Shown: positions 1-12,693, counted from the stretch's first letter. The stretch: DNA of 64,000 nt from Alitta virens (GCA_932294295.1 OW028585.1:24718813-24782812), one strand, 5' to 3'. Numbers and translations are program-made. The notes: generated by a model not told the origin, from the letters alone.

Positions 1-300
1 ACAGCTGTCCAGTTGATAGTATTAGCAGGCAGCTAGGATTTTCTCACGGGGCAGGAATGGGCAAATGGAAGAATGGCTCAGCGGGTCCATTGCGACTGTC
101 GAAGGGCAATCACCTAACTGAGAGCATAAGCCAATATTAGGACACCAACCACCTATTACAGATGAGAATGCAAGGCCTGACCTCCTGTTTAACCCCCGGA
201 AAAGCCCCCAGCCAATATTGACCATGCGTGATCGGGGTGGTGAATTGATGGTTCTAAAGATGCTGATGCAGAAAACAAACAAACAATCCAGACACATATC
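1..300. other. Intergenic DNA, no feature seen
   Basis: No exon with plausible splice sites or recognisable protein similarity was seen here. The ORFs that cross it run into the adjacent microsatellite and look like chance. Confidence 0.5.
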
Positions 301-413
301 TATCTATCTATCTATCTATCTACCTATCTATCCATCTATCAATCCATCTATCCATATTTCTATCTATCTATCTATCTATCTATCAACTTACTATCTATCT
401 ATCTATCAATCTG

Positions 414-447
<34 letters not shown>

Positions 448-540
448 CATCTATCAATCCATCTATCCATATTTCTATCTATCTATCTATCTATCTATCT
501 ACCTATCTATCAACTTACTATCTAACTTACTATCAATCTG

Positions 541-576
<36 letters not shown>

Positions 577-615
577 CCTATCTATCAACTTACTATCTAT
601 CTATCTATCAATCTG

Positions 616-656
<41 letters not shown>

Positions 657-752
657 ATATATATATATATATATATATCTATCTATCTATCAACCTATCC
701 ATCTATCCATCTATCTATCTATCTATCTATCGATCTATCTATCAACCTATCC

Positions 753-787
<35 letters not shown>
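297..787. repeat. (TATC)n microsatellite, about 490 bp
   Basis: Long imperfect TATC tetranucleotide array, interrupted by variant units (CAAC, CCATC, TGTC) and by a short TA dinucleotide run near 655-680. Blocks such as the CAACTTACTATC segment recur, so parts of the array were themselves duplicated. The open frame across it is a by-product of the repeat and is not a gene. Confidence 0.95.
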
Positions 788-799
788 CACCCAGTTTTG

Positions 800-2530
800 C
801 TGACGACAAGCCCATTCAAACCACATCATTTGTTGTCTCTCAGACCCACTTGTGTAAGTGCCTCAATCGGTTTGTTTATCTTTTCAGAGATAATGAACTT
901 AATGACCTGATGCTCAGGAGTGCAACAGACATGTCCTTTGCTCACAGTTCCAAGATAATCTAGAATATTCCAGGAATGTGTATGCATACAGAATGTCCCA
1001 TTTCGTTGTACGACTGTATGTATAATAGTGGTATTTTATCATGAAATACCCCAGAGAATGTGAGCACATGCATGGACTTACATCAGAGTAAATAAATAAG
1101 CAACCACCCCCCCCCCCCCACTCCATCCTCAGCAGACCCCTATCAGCAACCACTCCCCCCCCCCCCCAATCCATCCTGCCCTGCTATCAGTCAGCAGTGG
1201 GTAATCTTCAGATAGGCTGAAAGGCTTCGTCTTGAGTTAATGATCTTTTTCCGAAACGTCCCGGACAAGTGGCGATCAATCATGGAATTGTTTATATTGA
1301 TAGGTTTAGAGCAGTTTGCCAAGCAACCCTATTCCGGAGTAAGTAAGAAACGTATTGCTTAGACAAGGCAAACTTAATTAGGATTCTTCACGATATATGA
1401 AAATTCATTCAGTGGAGGAAACAAGTGTCAACAACGAATGTATCAATGTAGATTGTAACGGCAAGAGGCAGACAAACACTGTGTAGATCTACAAAAAATG
1501 TTTATTCTGAAGTAACAGAGACAAGATAAGGCTCTTCGTTTTTGACAGCTTGGTAGGGTAATAGAGTGGAGACGTAGGTTTATAGTTAGATGAATATCTC
1601 AAGTTTTAAAATTCTCTTTAAACAGTTATGAGAAATAATTTCACTGTACCCATGATTTCAGAATTGTAAGTAGAGCTCCTCCATACTTTTCGAAGCAGTT
1701 ACTGCACTTTCAATCAGATATTTTGAGAAAAAAGTTTCAGGACTCTACTCATGCAAATATAACTTGCAGGAAGTGATATGGCTGATTATATATATATCAT
1801 ATTGACGTGCTTCACGCGGCTACCTATCTATGATGAAAATCCATGTTTCAGTTGGGCAATCTTCCTATACTCTATCAAATATCAAATTGCACTGCCCAAT
1901 CAACTGACGTTAGCTTTTGTATTCGGTAGCAGAGAGTAGAGTCTGTTGGCAAAGCTTTGATCAAATTTGACTGGATCTACAGTGGATGCTTGCAGTATTC
2001 TGTTTATAGTCCCTAGGAAAAACAATGAACAGGGTGTGGAAAATGGACAAGGCCATTACAAATCACACGTCTCAGAGAGGTACATAGATAACCCATCTTG
2101 AAACCGCTTCACCATTTGTGCTGCACCGCAGCCTGTTCTCGTTGCATCTTCAACACCAACTCACATATAGCAGTACAGATGGCAAGTCATGACTAGAACT
2201 GTCCAGGTCTATGCCGTATGCATTAGTTTTCACGACATTACTTTGTTCAAGCTTTCATGCTGTTTTTGCTAATCTGGGATTTGGAGGGTTCTCTTCACCC
2301 AAGCACATGAAAAAAACTTTAAGGGTTGCTTTTTCTTTCTTATTTAAAAAGAATCATATAAAACATACTTATGTTTCTATGTAAATGTAAAATATAGGAG
2401 ATCATAGTCTAGAATCACCACTCAAGCAGTTTCAACAGACTACAATTACCTCCTTGGCTGGCCTATCCAGAGTCTTTCTCAACTCCTTCGGGAGTATTCA
2501 GCCTTGAACCATGGCGTCATAAGGGCTTAT
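800..2530. other. Non-coding stretch with poly-C tracts
   Basis: No supported exon. Two poly-C runs lie at about 1107-1120 and 1155-1167 within an imperfect duplication (a CCACTCC/CATCCT context repeats around both). The rest is AT-rich with no clear structure. Confidence 0.5.
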
Positions 2531-2559
2531 GACTCAATGCTTGAACACAAGGCTTAAAA

Positions 2560-2838
2560 CACAAGGCTTAAAAGCTCACACCAGTGCCATCACTGTGGTT
2601 GCCTTATGCCAAGTACTCATTGCACCTGGGTGGGGTGAGGCAATGGTGATTGGAGCTCACACCAGTGCCATCACTGTGGTTGCCTTATGCCAAGTACCCA
2701 CTGCACCTGGGTGGGGTGAAGCAATGGTTGATGAGGTCTGCCCATCTCCTCAATGCCATGGTGGGGGTTCGAAGTTCGAATCCCACAACCTTGCAGACAG
2801 CAGGCGAACACATTAACCACTAGACCACCGCATCCCAT
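2560..2838 (-). mobile_element. tRNA-derived SINE with internal 81-bp tandem duplication
   Basis: Read on the minus strand, the head at 2838-2760 resembles a tRNA gene. It has an A-box-like GGTCTAGTGGTTAATG and a B-box-like GGGATTCGAAC. The body at 2573-2735 holds two near-identical copies of an 81-bp unit: the AGCTCACACCAGTGCC start is at 2573 and again at 2654. The unit contains a CACCCAGGTG core also seen in the SINE at 51.4 kb. Overlapping ORFs are artefacts. This is a pol III retroposon and not a functional tRNA. Confidence 0.65.
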
Positions 2839-3486
2839 ATCAAATACCTACCAAATATATGCTGTTGTATGATATTGATAAGCTCAATCAGGCATCCTCG
2901 TACAGGAGTAGGCCTGTAAATCTTTCCATGTGACTCACACTCACAACTCTAGAAAAGACCACGTACATATTATTCTCCGTGCAGGTAATTTACCTGGTGG
3001 ATGTAGCCTGTAATGTGGGCAGATAATCTCATTAAGCTTGTAACAAGGCTTAGGTAATGCTCAAAGACTTGATTAATAAGTGGAAAGCCAATAACTAACT
3101 TGATAACTGCCCTGCACCAACAGCAGGGTTCACTCAGTTTGGGTTGCATTAACCAATTAACGAGCCAAACATGTGCTTGGCTATAAGATTCCGAGACACA
3201 GATTGTGTGAGCTACATCCCAAGCTGGAGGTGCCTTGTACTCGGTGTCTATGCTGAAAGACCTCACCCATGGGGTAAATGTGTAAGATGATGTGGACTCT
3301 AATCCTTAACATCTCATCATTACGTTCATACATCATATACGTTGTAGTGAAGACTCTGAAAAATTGCATGGAATAATAATTATTATAATACACAACAACA
3401 TAATAGCAGATACTAGGAATGACACGTCGAAGAGCGGAAACCATAATGTGTCACTGATTGTGCTTAGGGCACTGGCACAGATTTTA

Positions 3487-3615
3487 CAGCAGATTTCATA
3501 GACTTGGAAACTAAACCCCAGATGGCGTCATGTGAATTCAGGACTCCCATTAGTTAAGACAGTTACTCAGCCAATGAGAGTCGTGGAATCACATGACGTC
3601 CTCTGAAATTGTGTT
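3487..3615. mobile_element. MITE-A copy 1 (right end lost)
   Basis: Begins TA|CAGCAGATTTCATAGACTTGG, the family terminus, followed by the conserved arm and its inverted partner. The right terminus is degenerate after the GACGTCCTCT segment. Confidence 0.75.
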
Positions 3616-3895
3616 TCATCCGGGACAGGTTTACAAAAACGCGTGTAGCTTCACATCATGTTGTCACAGTTTGTTGTGATCACGAGTCAAGCTTGGTAAT
3701 GCCTGATTTGTTGTCATTAGTTTCAACAGTAAATTGGCGGGAGAAATGATTTGACTGATCTTTTATGGCATCTGACACACTGCCCCCCTTCCACCTCATC
3801 ATGTTTCATTGGTTCACTTCATGCGATGACGGTCTTCCTGCCTACACTGACCGGAAGTTGTCTCTGCCTTGTTCTTCTACTCCCTTTGGTGAGGG

Positions 3896-4080
3896 CGGGG
3901 GCCTAGCTCAGAGGTAGCGCTCTGGGCTTCCAACCGCTGGGTCCCGGGTTCATTTCCCGGTCGAGGTTAAGTTGGATGGCTGTTCCCTCCTTTGTCTCAT
4001 TGCCATGGTCTCTGCCTGTCCTAATTAGCTCATCAGGTGCAGAAATACAGGACGTAAAGCCTTAATCACACACACACACT
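3896..4080 (+). mobile_element. tRNA-derived SINE, family S1, copy 1
   Basis: The head looks like a tRNA gene: A-box-like TAGCTCAGAGGTAGCGC and B-box-like GGGTTCATTTCCC about 35 bp later. It continues into a non-tRNA body and ends in a CA-rich simple tail after AAAGCCTTAATC. An inverted copy of both head and body lies at 32936-33092, so this is a dispersed SINE and not a lone tRNA gene. Confidence 0.8.
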
Positions 4081-4084
4081 ATTC

Positions 4085-4835
4085 CCTTTGGTTGCGTGAT
4101 AAGCCGGAAGTGCTGTGGCTATCTTAGAGTCATGGAAGTCACCGATTGTTCCCCGGTGCTATGATAATGAGGTCATTTTACCTACATGTGTTGGACATTG
4201 GATGGCATGCTACGGTCCTCTTGTAATGAAATACTAGGAGACTGGCATGCTCAACAATTACAAGGCATTGTGATTTCTCTTGTTGGGCATGGCATCATGC
4301 AAGGAGGTCAGGGAGACTCCGTTTGTCCTTAACTATTCAGTATTCAAGTATTCATTCAACTGGTGCATGTCTGTTATCGAATAACGTTAACTCCACTGAA
4401 GCTTACAACTATGAATTTCAAATATGAGATAAGCCCTGTCATAAGCAAATGCATCTGCAGAGAGCATCCAAGTGCACTTCTCATTCTGTTGTAATCAACT
4501 CACTCAGCCTCATTAATCCTTTCTGGGCCTCCACCACAGACTGTTTGTGCCTTTCACGTCCTCAGCAAATACGTTGGCTGGGCGAATCATCGTCGTCTTT
4601 ATTTATGAAACTCCCCAGTGTGTGTTTGAGACAAATCACGCATACCACACGCTTAGCAGAAAGGAATTTGCTGGTAGCAAAGACACTACAACTGTTTCTA
4701 GATCTTTGTGCTTGAAATAAAGAAGAACAAACAATTACGGAGTCTATAACCAACCTCACTCCTGCATCTCTGCAATGCTGATCTAAGGAAAGAAAACGGT
4801 TACTGAACAGCAGAAGAATTCGTAGGGCCACCTAT
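4085..4835. other. Non-coding stretch, nothing recognised
   Basis: Neither strand shows a convincing exon. The 88-89 aa overlapping ORFs at 4449-4831 have no recognisable domain and overlap each other in opposite directions, so I treat them as chance. Confidence 0.45.
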
Positions 4836-4837
4836 TA

Positions 4838-4985
4838 CAGCAGATTTCATAGACTTGGAAACTGAACTCCAGATTACGTCATGTGAATCCAGGACTCCCA
4901 TTGACTGACGGAGTGCCTTAACCAATGGGTTTCCTGGATTTACATGATGTCCTCTGGAGTATACGAAGTTTTCTGATGTCATCCT
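4838..4985. mobile_element. MITE-A copy 2
   Basis: Starts TA|CAGCAGATTTCATAGACTTGG with the family's two inverted arms. The right end is decayed beyond the CCTCTGGAGT motif. Confidence 0.75.
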
Positions 4986-4999
4986 GCTCTGCAGACTGC

Positions 5000-5939
5000 A
5001 AATGTTTCTCCTTCGTTCTCATTATGTAAAGTACAGCTTGGCGAAAAATAATGAATAAGTTAAGGGACCTAAATACTTAGCTAGAGTAAAGGATAGTGAG
5101 AAAATAAGTATAGATAGATTGATATAAATAGATGTACAAACGTGAGAGGCAATCCTACGGGGAGACCAGGCAATCTACATCCATCAAAATAAGTCATAAT
5201 GTCATGAATATTCATGGCCTATTGATTCAAGGCAGATTCGCTAGCTTTCGGGTAATGAGGCATCTGCAATGGCATTCCTCAGGCATTGCATGCATCCATA
5301 TGTTAGCATGATGATGAGGTCTTTAATTTGTGATGCGGTTTCTTTCTTAATCTCTCATGAGTCTCATTCCTTTGTGTTTCAGGTAGCCCAGGTCTATGTG
5401 TCCAGGCGAACTTGAAAGGGCCTCATCTTAATCCAAAGCCAGCACGCAGGCCATACACGCATAAATCACGCAACCAGCCATAATACGGTGAAGTAAAGAT
5501 ACTTGAATGGTCCCAGCATTTGTTTACATTTAACATTCTGGAAGACATCCTATATTTTCAGTGGACTTTATAATATATACACGCAGATTGACTGACCAAT
5601 GGCCATGAATAAACTTTCATAAATGTGACGTCGCTGGGTCGTCGACACCACCTGCATGAGTGAACTCGGAAGGATCTCAGACCAGTTCTCCTCGAAATGA
5701 GACCAGAGAGATAAAGAAGGATGCCATAAAGAGATGAGAGACGCGGATGAGAGAGACTAATTGCTTCAGGACTACTGATGAATCAGAACAGGCAAATTGC
5801 TTGGCGTTATTACTGATAAACCACTTCATATAGATTTGTAATGAGGCCCCGCATCTCTGCCAGCCAATTTGAAGATGAGAATTAGCTGCATCATTGTGGA
5901 GACTGACTAAAAATTGTGGGGAATATAAAGGCAGACATT
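5000..5939. other. Upstream region of the GPCR
   Basis: AT-rich DNA directly upstream of the receptor's first supported ATG. It probably holds 5' UTR and promoter sequence, possibly a non-coding 5' exon. I could not place a transcription start or a convincing TATA box. Confidence 0.4.
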
Positions 5940-6873
5940 ATGGGGGAGGTGAATTTCACTAATGCCACAATAAATTCTTCTGTCATATATGGCAGGAATG
6001 AAGACCTAGCAAAGATTGAGATCACAGTTCAGTCCATCATCCTGGCCTTGGCTGTGTTTGGCAATGGCGTTGTCCTGTTTGTCCTTGCCACCCAAAAGAA
6101 AAAACTAAGTCGCATGAACATGATGATAGCCCACTTGTCCCTAGCTGACTTGTTTGTGGCATTTTTCAATGTCCTGCCTCAACTTATTTGGGACATCACG
6201 TATAGATTCTATGGCGGAGACTTCTTGTGTCGAAGCGTCAAATATTTCCAAGTGGTGGCCATGTATGCATCTTCGTATGTCCTGGTGACAACTGCGATTG
6301 ACCGCTATCTCGCCATTGTCCACCCTCTCACTGCTCAAATGTGGACTTCAAGAAGGATGCATCTGCTAGTCGGAACAGCCTGGCTTTTATCGTTACTCTT
6401 CTCCCTGCCCCAACTTGCCATTTTTTCATATCAGGAGATAACCTCAGGTTCTGGAGTCTATGACTGCTGGGGCATATTTAGCCCTGAATGGACTCTTGAG
6501 CTGTATGTCACTTGGATAACGGTGGCCATCTACATCGGACCGTTTGTCATTCTAGTGCTTGCTTATGGCAGAATATGCTATGTTGTGTGGAAGAGCATGA
6601 AATTCAAGGAAGGTAATTCCTCAAGAACTCCCAAGATGGCGTTCACTACTACCGCTAAGGACAAACACAATGTAACCGGAAATGCACTCTTGAAATGCCC
6701 TCCAGCAGAGGGCACCAAGGGCAAAGTACGCGCACACATGCGCGGGGTGTCGAGGGCCAAACTGAAGACGGTGAAGTTGACGCTGACGGTCATCGCTTGC
6801 TACTTGCTGTGCTGGGGACCGTTCTTCATTTCGCAAATGTGGGCTGCATGGGATCCCAGTGCTCCCTTCAAAG
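5940..6873 (+). CDS. Vasopressin/oxytocin (vasotocin)-type GPCR, exon with TM1-TM6
   Basis: Rhodopsin-class neuropeptide receptor for a vasotocin/oxytocin-like nonapeptide, expected at the plasma membrane and probably Gq-coupled. The ATG at 5940 gives 311 codons plus one base. The extracellular N-terminus has N-glycosylation sites at residues 5, 8 and 12. TM1 is at about 28-51, TM2 at 60-84, TM3 at 98-120 with DRY at 121-123, TM4 at 141-163, TM5 at 188-213, a long third loop at 214-278 and TM6 at 279-302. Cys97 and Cys176 form the expected disulfide. Family hallmarks are DITYRFYG before Cys97, DCWGIF, YVTWITVAIYI and QMWAAWDPSAP. The exon ends AAAG|GTAACA in phase 1, and two alternative 3' exons fit that phase. 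If the intron is retained, the frame stops at 6971 after 32 unrelated residues, giving a six-TM product. An upstream in-frame GTG at 5916 is not used here as a start. Confidence 0.93.
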
Positions 6874-9150
6874 GTAACACCTTTTCAATTTCAAATCTTC
6901 GACTCAATAAAAAACATTTTTCTTTCACAAAAAATTTATACAGCATTTATCAATCCTTCAAGTTGTTATGAAATAACCTTTTCAAATAGCTAATGCAGCA
7001 AAAAACTGTGTCAGGGCTCAAAGAATTCCAGGGGGCAAAGTGAGTTCTCTTACACAAACCCTGTTTTATAATTAACGTACTACATATATTTTGATTTTAT
7101 TTTCCATGAAAAACCTTGTTTTTTAGGCGGCCTTAGCCTGAAGCTCCTTTCTTATTTAACTATATATTTTTTCCTATTCAAATGTACCAGAGTAACCTAA
7201 ACTATGTCTTCAGGCCATTCATCATTCACTTACTGATCAGATTACTTCTGCAGATGAATTACTGTGTGGGACATTTGCTTTTGTCTCAATTAACGTGGTT
7301 CATACTTTGGCTACTGGTAATCGGTCCATACACAATTTATCCTAGAGCAAAGACTATTCCCTTGACTATTTTAAGATACATTTATGTAGCTAGAACAAAA
7401 TCAAAAAATCAAAAAACAAAACAGGAATTATAGAGACCAGACTCCCGGTCAATGACATATAGAGTTTTCGATGATTTTGTTGGCCTTTAGATTTTATTTT
7501 TCTTATGCATGATTAAAAAAAGAAACTAGGGATGGTAAAAAGTTGATGACGGTCTGGGACTACACCATCATCAGCCACTGGTATGATTCAGTATGCTTTT
7601 TGAAATGACCTACTCTTAACTAATTTTTAACCCTCAGCGAAAGAAGTTTGAAAAGAGTAATTTTTATCACCAGTGTCCGTCTGACGGGTGGGCAGGCAGG
7701 TGGGTGTTTCACTTTTGTTCCCGGAGCAGAACTCTAACACTAGCGCTTGTATACTCTAATGAAATATTTTCACGGTAATACTCTATATGCGTATATGCCG
7801 GCTATGTTAAACAAAATTTTGTGAAAAAAAAAAAATTCTGTGTATTACAATATATGGGGAAAAATGAAAAACAATTTCCATTTTCAGAGAAAACTCACCT
7901 ACTACTGGGCATACATGCATACACAAATTTGTCAGAATATGTCTGAAATTAGTGACACATCATTTTTTAAATAAAGGGGAAATATAAATATGAAAAAGTG
8001 GTGCTCTCCAAAACCTCATATCAATGATGTGTTACATCAGTGGACTGTTTGTGAATCACAAGAGTGAACTTTTCCAAATAACATAATTCGGTTATTCAAT
8101 AACGTCAAAAGGGTGTACATACAAGACTCAAGTGCAAGAAGTGCACTGTTTTAGTGCCATTCGGATAGCACACTAAAGTTCGAAAACTTATTTTCCAGTG
8201 TGGTCCCTATTATATTGCTTTCACTTTTTAAACTAAGTTTTTACACCTGTTTCATCCCTTTTATTCATAATAAATATGTCTAAAATAGGGTAGTGATACT
8301 TTTTGGGGTGTCATGGCTGTAAATACTAGAGTATTTTTAAAATAAGGGAAACATTTAGAAAATAAAGCTAAAACATTGTATTGTATTTTACATGCAATGA
8401 TAGCCATAACATGTTGTGGGATTTAAGTTTATATGATCACAATTTCATATTTGATCATAATATTGCCATGTTCTTTGCATACGAACATGTGGCAAACTGT
8501 ACAACTAGGCTAATGGAAATTTTGTTAGGATAAATGCAGAGTTATGCTCCAGAAACACAATTTCTTCCCAGATTTTCCATAACAGTAGTTCGCGGGACAT
8601 GAGGACCATGGGTCTCCAAGGGACTGTGGTTTAATTTCTTTTCTTTTTTTAAAGAATAACAATTTTAATGTTCATTTTAAATTTAGATATATAGATAAAG
8701 TGCATTAAGTCATTCATAAAAATTTACTAAAATATCGGTATCTAAAATAAATCAATGCTTTAATTCGCACTAAGATGTTATCTAATAAAATTACGTATAT
8801 AATAATGATAACCTGGTAGTAAGCTACACAAAGTTTCCAAGTACCGGTCCATTATTTTTAAAATCATCCTAAAGGATTGACCTTCCCAATTTCTTCAGAT
8901 TTTTTCAGTTCAAATTGCTAGTTTCTTCAGATGAATATTTAACTGTGTTTTGTTTTCTAAATTAGGCATTGACCACTATTTAAGTCAATGGCAATTAGTC
9001 ATCAATTCCTTGATCCGGCGTTTACTTTATATTTGCAAAAAAATGTGAAGTACAAATAAAAGACCTGACTGATCAGTATCTGAGACTGTACCCAAGGTTC
9101 TATTTTCTTGTTTGACATTTCTACTAACCTGCCACTTAAAATTGATTAAC
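6874..9150. other. GPCR intron, left part
   Basis: AT-rich intron without supported exons. Around 7670-7760 a segment beginning CAGTGTCCGTCTGACGGG matches, in inverted orientation and imperfectly, a segment at about 10970-11040 in the same intron, so both may be fragments of one repeat family. Confidence 0.45.
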
Positions 9151-9153
9151 TTA

Positions 9154-10700
9154 CAGTTGCAGACAAAAGTATTCATACGAGTGACCAATTTGATAATTCC
9201 AGAAATTAACAATAAAAGTCACTTGAGCAGGATTATCGATACCTGTCACTTGGGAGCTCCTGAGAATTACATCAGCACTAAATTATGATGAATCAGACTT
9301 TACGATTCAAGCAGAAAATTTACAGCTCTCTTTCACCTATTTTTTATGAGACATAAGACTTGGAAGATGGGAATACAAGAGGATGAAGTGATATAGAGGG
9401 TAAATCATCATCTGGCTTCATAGCTAAAGGAAACCTCATGGAAAAGACCTGCAAGGAGATGGGAATGCCCAGAAGCACCATTCCCTCCATGGAAGCTTAG
9501 TTAAAAACAAAGATATTAATAGCCAAAAATGTGTGCAAGAACTCCAATGCATGTTAAGATACTGAACAACAAATCTCTTTACAGCTGGAGATCATGGCTA
9601 TCCAATGCCAGTACCACAACTCCTCCAAGATGCTCACATCTGAGAAATTTAGATTTTCGAACAGAATTAAATCATGCACAAAATTAAGTTCATGGTTAGT
9701 TTGGCTGAGACTAAATTACACTGTTCTGACCAACATGACATTAGAACAGCTTTCAGAAAACAAACATGAGCCTTTCCAAGAGTCTTGTATTCTTCCAACA
9801 GTGACATATAGTCACTAACCGTAAGTTGGAGTTACTTGGCAGCGACTGGAACTGGGAGACTCAACATAGTACAAAGTACTGTGAATGCTCAGGAGTGTTT
9901 AGACATCTCCCCGAAACATATGCGACCTACTGCCTAAGATTTGAATGTTCTCATGCTTAATATGTAAGGAGTAGTAAACAAACCTTACCACAAAACCAAA
10001 TAATGAGGATACTCCAAACACACAGGATGTCAAACTAACAACTATCCTTTTTACGTGGCAGCCATGTTGACAGTTTTGCCTCATTGACCTCTATTTGCAC
10101 TCAGCTATAAGTATTGTGACGTCATCAGTAGACAATGGCCATAATGAGGTCACAGAGTGCAAAACAAGGGCCATGGTGAGGTCACAGTGTACAAAATAAT
10201 GATGTCATAATGTATTATGCAATCAAAATGAGGTCAATGAGGAACAAATACTAACCTGGCTGCAGTGTGAAAAGGTTCTATAGCCTTCCAAATAAATTGT
10301 CCTGGACTTGATTCACTCATTGGAGACATTATTCAGATTTACGGCCTAACAGTTCCCTGAAACATCATTGGATTTTGGATGTGTGCAACAACCTATAGTC
10401 TAGGAGTAGGATAAACTGACATGTAGGTACACTAGATAAAAGGTAGATACACAAAGACAAATTGCCAATGCACTTCCAATAGTTTCCTTAGTTCAAACTG
10501 TGTATTCACTACTGTATCAATATTTTTATCCATGCTACATTTGAGATTTTGTTTTCATTAATTCTGTTCATTGCATTGCTTTGTCTTTCTAACATGATAA
10601 AAAGGCCACAAGAAACAAAAGATGAATGCCAATTTATTTTAATGAATGCCTTGCCCATACAATTGTCACGCACCTGTATGAATACTTTTGTCTGCAACTG
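9154..10700 (+). mobile_element. Tc1/mariner-type DNA transposon, decayed
   Basis: Terminal inverted repeats CAGTTGCAGACAAAAGTATT at 9154 and its complement ending at 10700, both flanked by TA (9152-9153 and 10701-10702), the Tc1/mariner target-site duplication. The 1547-bp interior retains Tc1-like transposase traces on the + strand. One around 9440-9490 resembles the helix-turn-helix of Tc1 transposases (EMGMPRSTIPS). Multiple stops and frameshifts show it is inactive. It lies in the intron between the TM1-6 exon and terminal exon A. Confidence 0.8.
10085..10250. repeat. Short degenerate repeats inside the Tc1 element
   Basis: Phrases such as AATGAGGTCA and GTGAGGTCACAG recur three to four times, with intervening GACGTCAT and ATGTCATAAT. 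It looks like a degenerate tandem array within the Tc1-type element. Confidence 0.45.
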
Positions 10701-11352
10701 TATCTCCACATGTATGCTTAATAAATTGTGGATTAATTGTGTGATTGGAGTTTAAAAAAACTACGACATTTACGAACCCAAACAGCCATTGTGTAACAGG
10801 CTTTGTAGGCCTAATTGGGATTTTTCTGGTTGTTCGCACATCCTATTGCCTGTCGTTCAATATATTTGTTAATTTTGTAAACATAGCATAATTATGTCAG
10901 TGTGACTATCAAAAGGTACCACTGGGCCATTTAGAGTTTTACTGATTTTGTGTTTGGGTAAAGAGCATTAGCATTTGAGTTCTCTGGAAACGAAAGTATT
11001 ATGCCCGCCTGCCCATCGGACAGACACTGAACAATTTTATTGATTCCTGTAGGATTTGCTGAGGTTTTGCCGCAGTGCAGCCTATGTTTGTCTGAATATT
11101 GAAGTTGCCTGCAACCAATGCATGTAGTGGCTGCGTGGTTTTGCAAACCTTCTAAAGCTATTTCATTCTTTAGACAAATGGATATTAACAGTAATGTTGT
11201 AGACATTAGCAAATTACCTCGTAGTTTAATTATTTCTTATTAAATACGACGTTATTAATTATTTCGATAATTTAGATTATAGGCCATCAAGAACAATTTG
11301 GGTTTGAATTGATTTGCAGTTGTTTTTATTTGCTGTTTATTTTGCTTTGCAG

Positions 11353-11540
11353 GCTCTGCCATGACAATTATTATGCTGCTTGCTAGCCTTAATTCCTGCA
11401 CGAACCCTTGGATTTACTTGATCTTCACGGACAAACTGTGCGTCAAGCTGGATCGAATGTTGTCAGGAAAGTTCTTCAACTCAGCCCAGTCTTCTGCCAG
11501 GACTGCAACCGCCTCCACTTTGTTCAATTTCCATGACTGA
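11353..11540 (+). CDS. GPCR alternative terminal exon A (TM7 + C-tail)
   Basis: The acceptor TTTGCTTTGCAG precedes an exon that enters in phase 1 from the TM1-6 exon. It encodes TM7 with the family signature MLLASLNSCTNPWIY, then IFTDKLCVKLDRML, a Ser/Thr-rich tail and a TGA stop at 11538-11540. Spliced to the upstream exon this makes a 373-residue receptor. One Cys lies a few residues beyond TM7 and could be palmitoylated. The stop is followed 26 bp later by MITE-A copy 3. A paralogous exon B with the same signature lies 6.7 kb downstream, so the two are mutually exclusive by design: each carries its own stop. Confidence 0.88.
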
Positions 11541-11566
11541 GAACAAAAAACTCCTTTACTGGTTTA

Positions 11567-11856
11567 CAGCCAGCCATATTCATTGAGTTAGAAACAAATC
11601 TCATAGACTTAAAAGCTAAACTACAGGTGACATAACACATAACATAATATTCATTAGTCACAGAGTGAAATTTTGATTTCTGATGAGCCAGAGCAGGCAG
11701 CCACTGAGCAGCGCCATTTTGTGGCATCATGTGAATCCAGGACTCTCATTGGTTGAGGGACTCCTTTGCCAAAGGGAATCCTGGATTCACATGACGTCAT
11801 CTGGAGTTTAGCTTCCAAGTCTATGAGATTTGTTTCTGACTCAATGAATTTGGCTG
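11567..11856. mobile_element. MITE-A copy 3, extended variant in predicted 3' UTR
   Basis: Longer inverted ends than other copies: CAGCCAGCCATATTCATTGA at the left pairs with TCAATGAATTTGGCTG at the right, both flanked by TA. The left arm is interrupted by about 85 bp of unrelated sequence at 11640-11725. It starts 26 bp after the stop of GPCR exon A, so an exon-A transcript should carry a long hairpin in its 3' UTR. Confidence 0.75.
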
Positions 11857-12693
11857 TAAATTGTTGCACTAGATATGATACTGGATAACCCTTGATTTTT
11901 GGTCCTGTGCTTCAATTAATGTAGATGAGGCATTACCGTCAGCCCTCTCTTAAACCATCTAAGGCCGCACTGACATTATATTCACCATCAAAGCGCAAAA
12001 GCAGACTTGTTCCCTTTAGATTTATTTGTAACAATTTTTAATCCGGATTAAAGGCTTGGCGTTGTTGTTTGAGTGACATAAGGCTTAGTATTTGGTGCAG
12101 TCATGTTCTTCTCTTCAAAAGGACCTATGAGAATTGAGGATGACACTTACACAGATGAATGCCATTTTCATCTCAACAGGCTGCCCAATATAGCTAAAGG
12201 CTTTCCTTCTACAATTTTTTGGAACAATCGGATTGAGAGAAACGTTATGACACCAGGATTTTTTCTGCCAGAATGAAGGAGCAGACATTATGAAGTTGCA
12301 CACACACACCACCTGAGATTTTGTGATTAAGACAATGTGACTACTGAGATTGTTTGTGCCCTTCTTTGATTATGGGTGTCGTGGATAGGAGCAGAAACTG
12401 ACGTTCTACATGAAAGCAAACTTATTAGTGTCGTTCTCATTCATTTCCAGTCAGCTATTTGTGTCAGTCGAGTGAGTAAATTTTATTCTTGGTGGCCTGA
12501 AACCAAATTTATATTCATAAATATTGTAAATTTTTTGCTGCTATAAACGTGTACAAAATATTACTTTTAATATTAAACGAGCAGTTCAAAAAATACTTTG
12601 TTTTACTTTGGTATTGGGTATTTTTGCTGTCGCTGTTATTTCCCCATGGCTCAAATTGTCTGTTATACTAAGACTGTTTTTCTTTTGTTCTGA

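Noticed and set aside
297..787. Possible CRISPR-like array
   Set aside because: Simple tetranucleotide repeat without unique spacers, in an animal genome.
218..910. 230-aa ORF rich in Ile/Ser/Tyr/Leu
   Set aside because: It is translation of the TATC microsatellite.
2529..2816. 95-aa ORF with an internal repeat
   Set aside because: The repeat is the 81-bp duplication of a minus-strand SINE; no protein similarity.
3898..3970. Apparent tRNA gene
   Set aside because: The head continues into a body and simple tail that recur in inverted orientation at 32936-33092, so it is a SINE.
5916..5939. Upstream in-frame extension of the GPCR (24 nt)
   Set aside because: It needs a GTG start; the ATG at 5940 gives a normal N-terminus with glycosylation sites.
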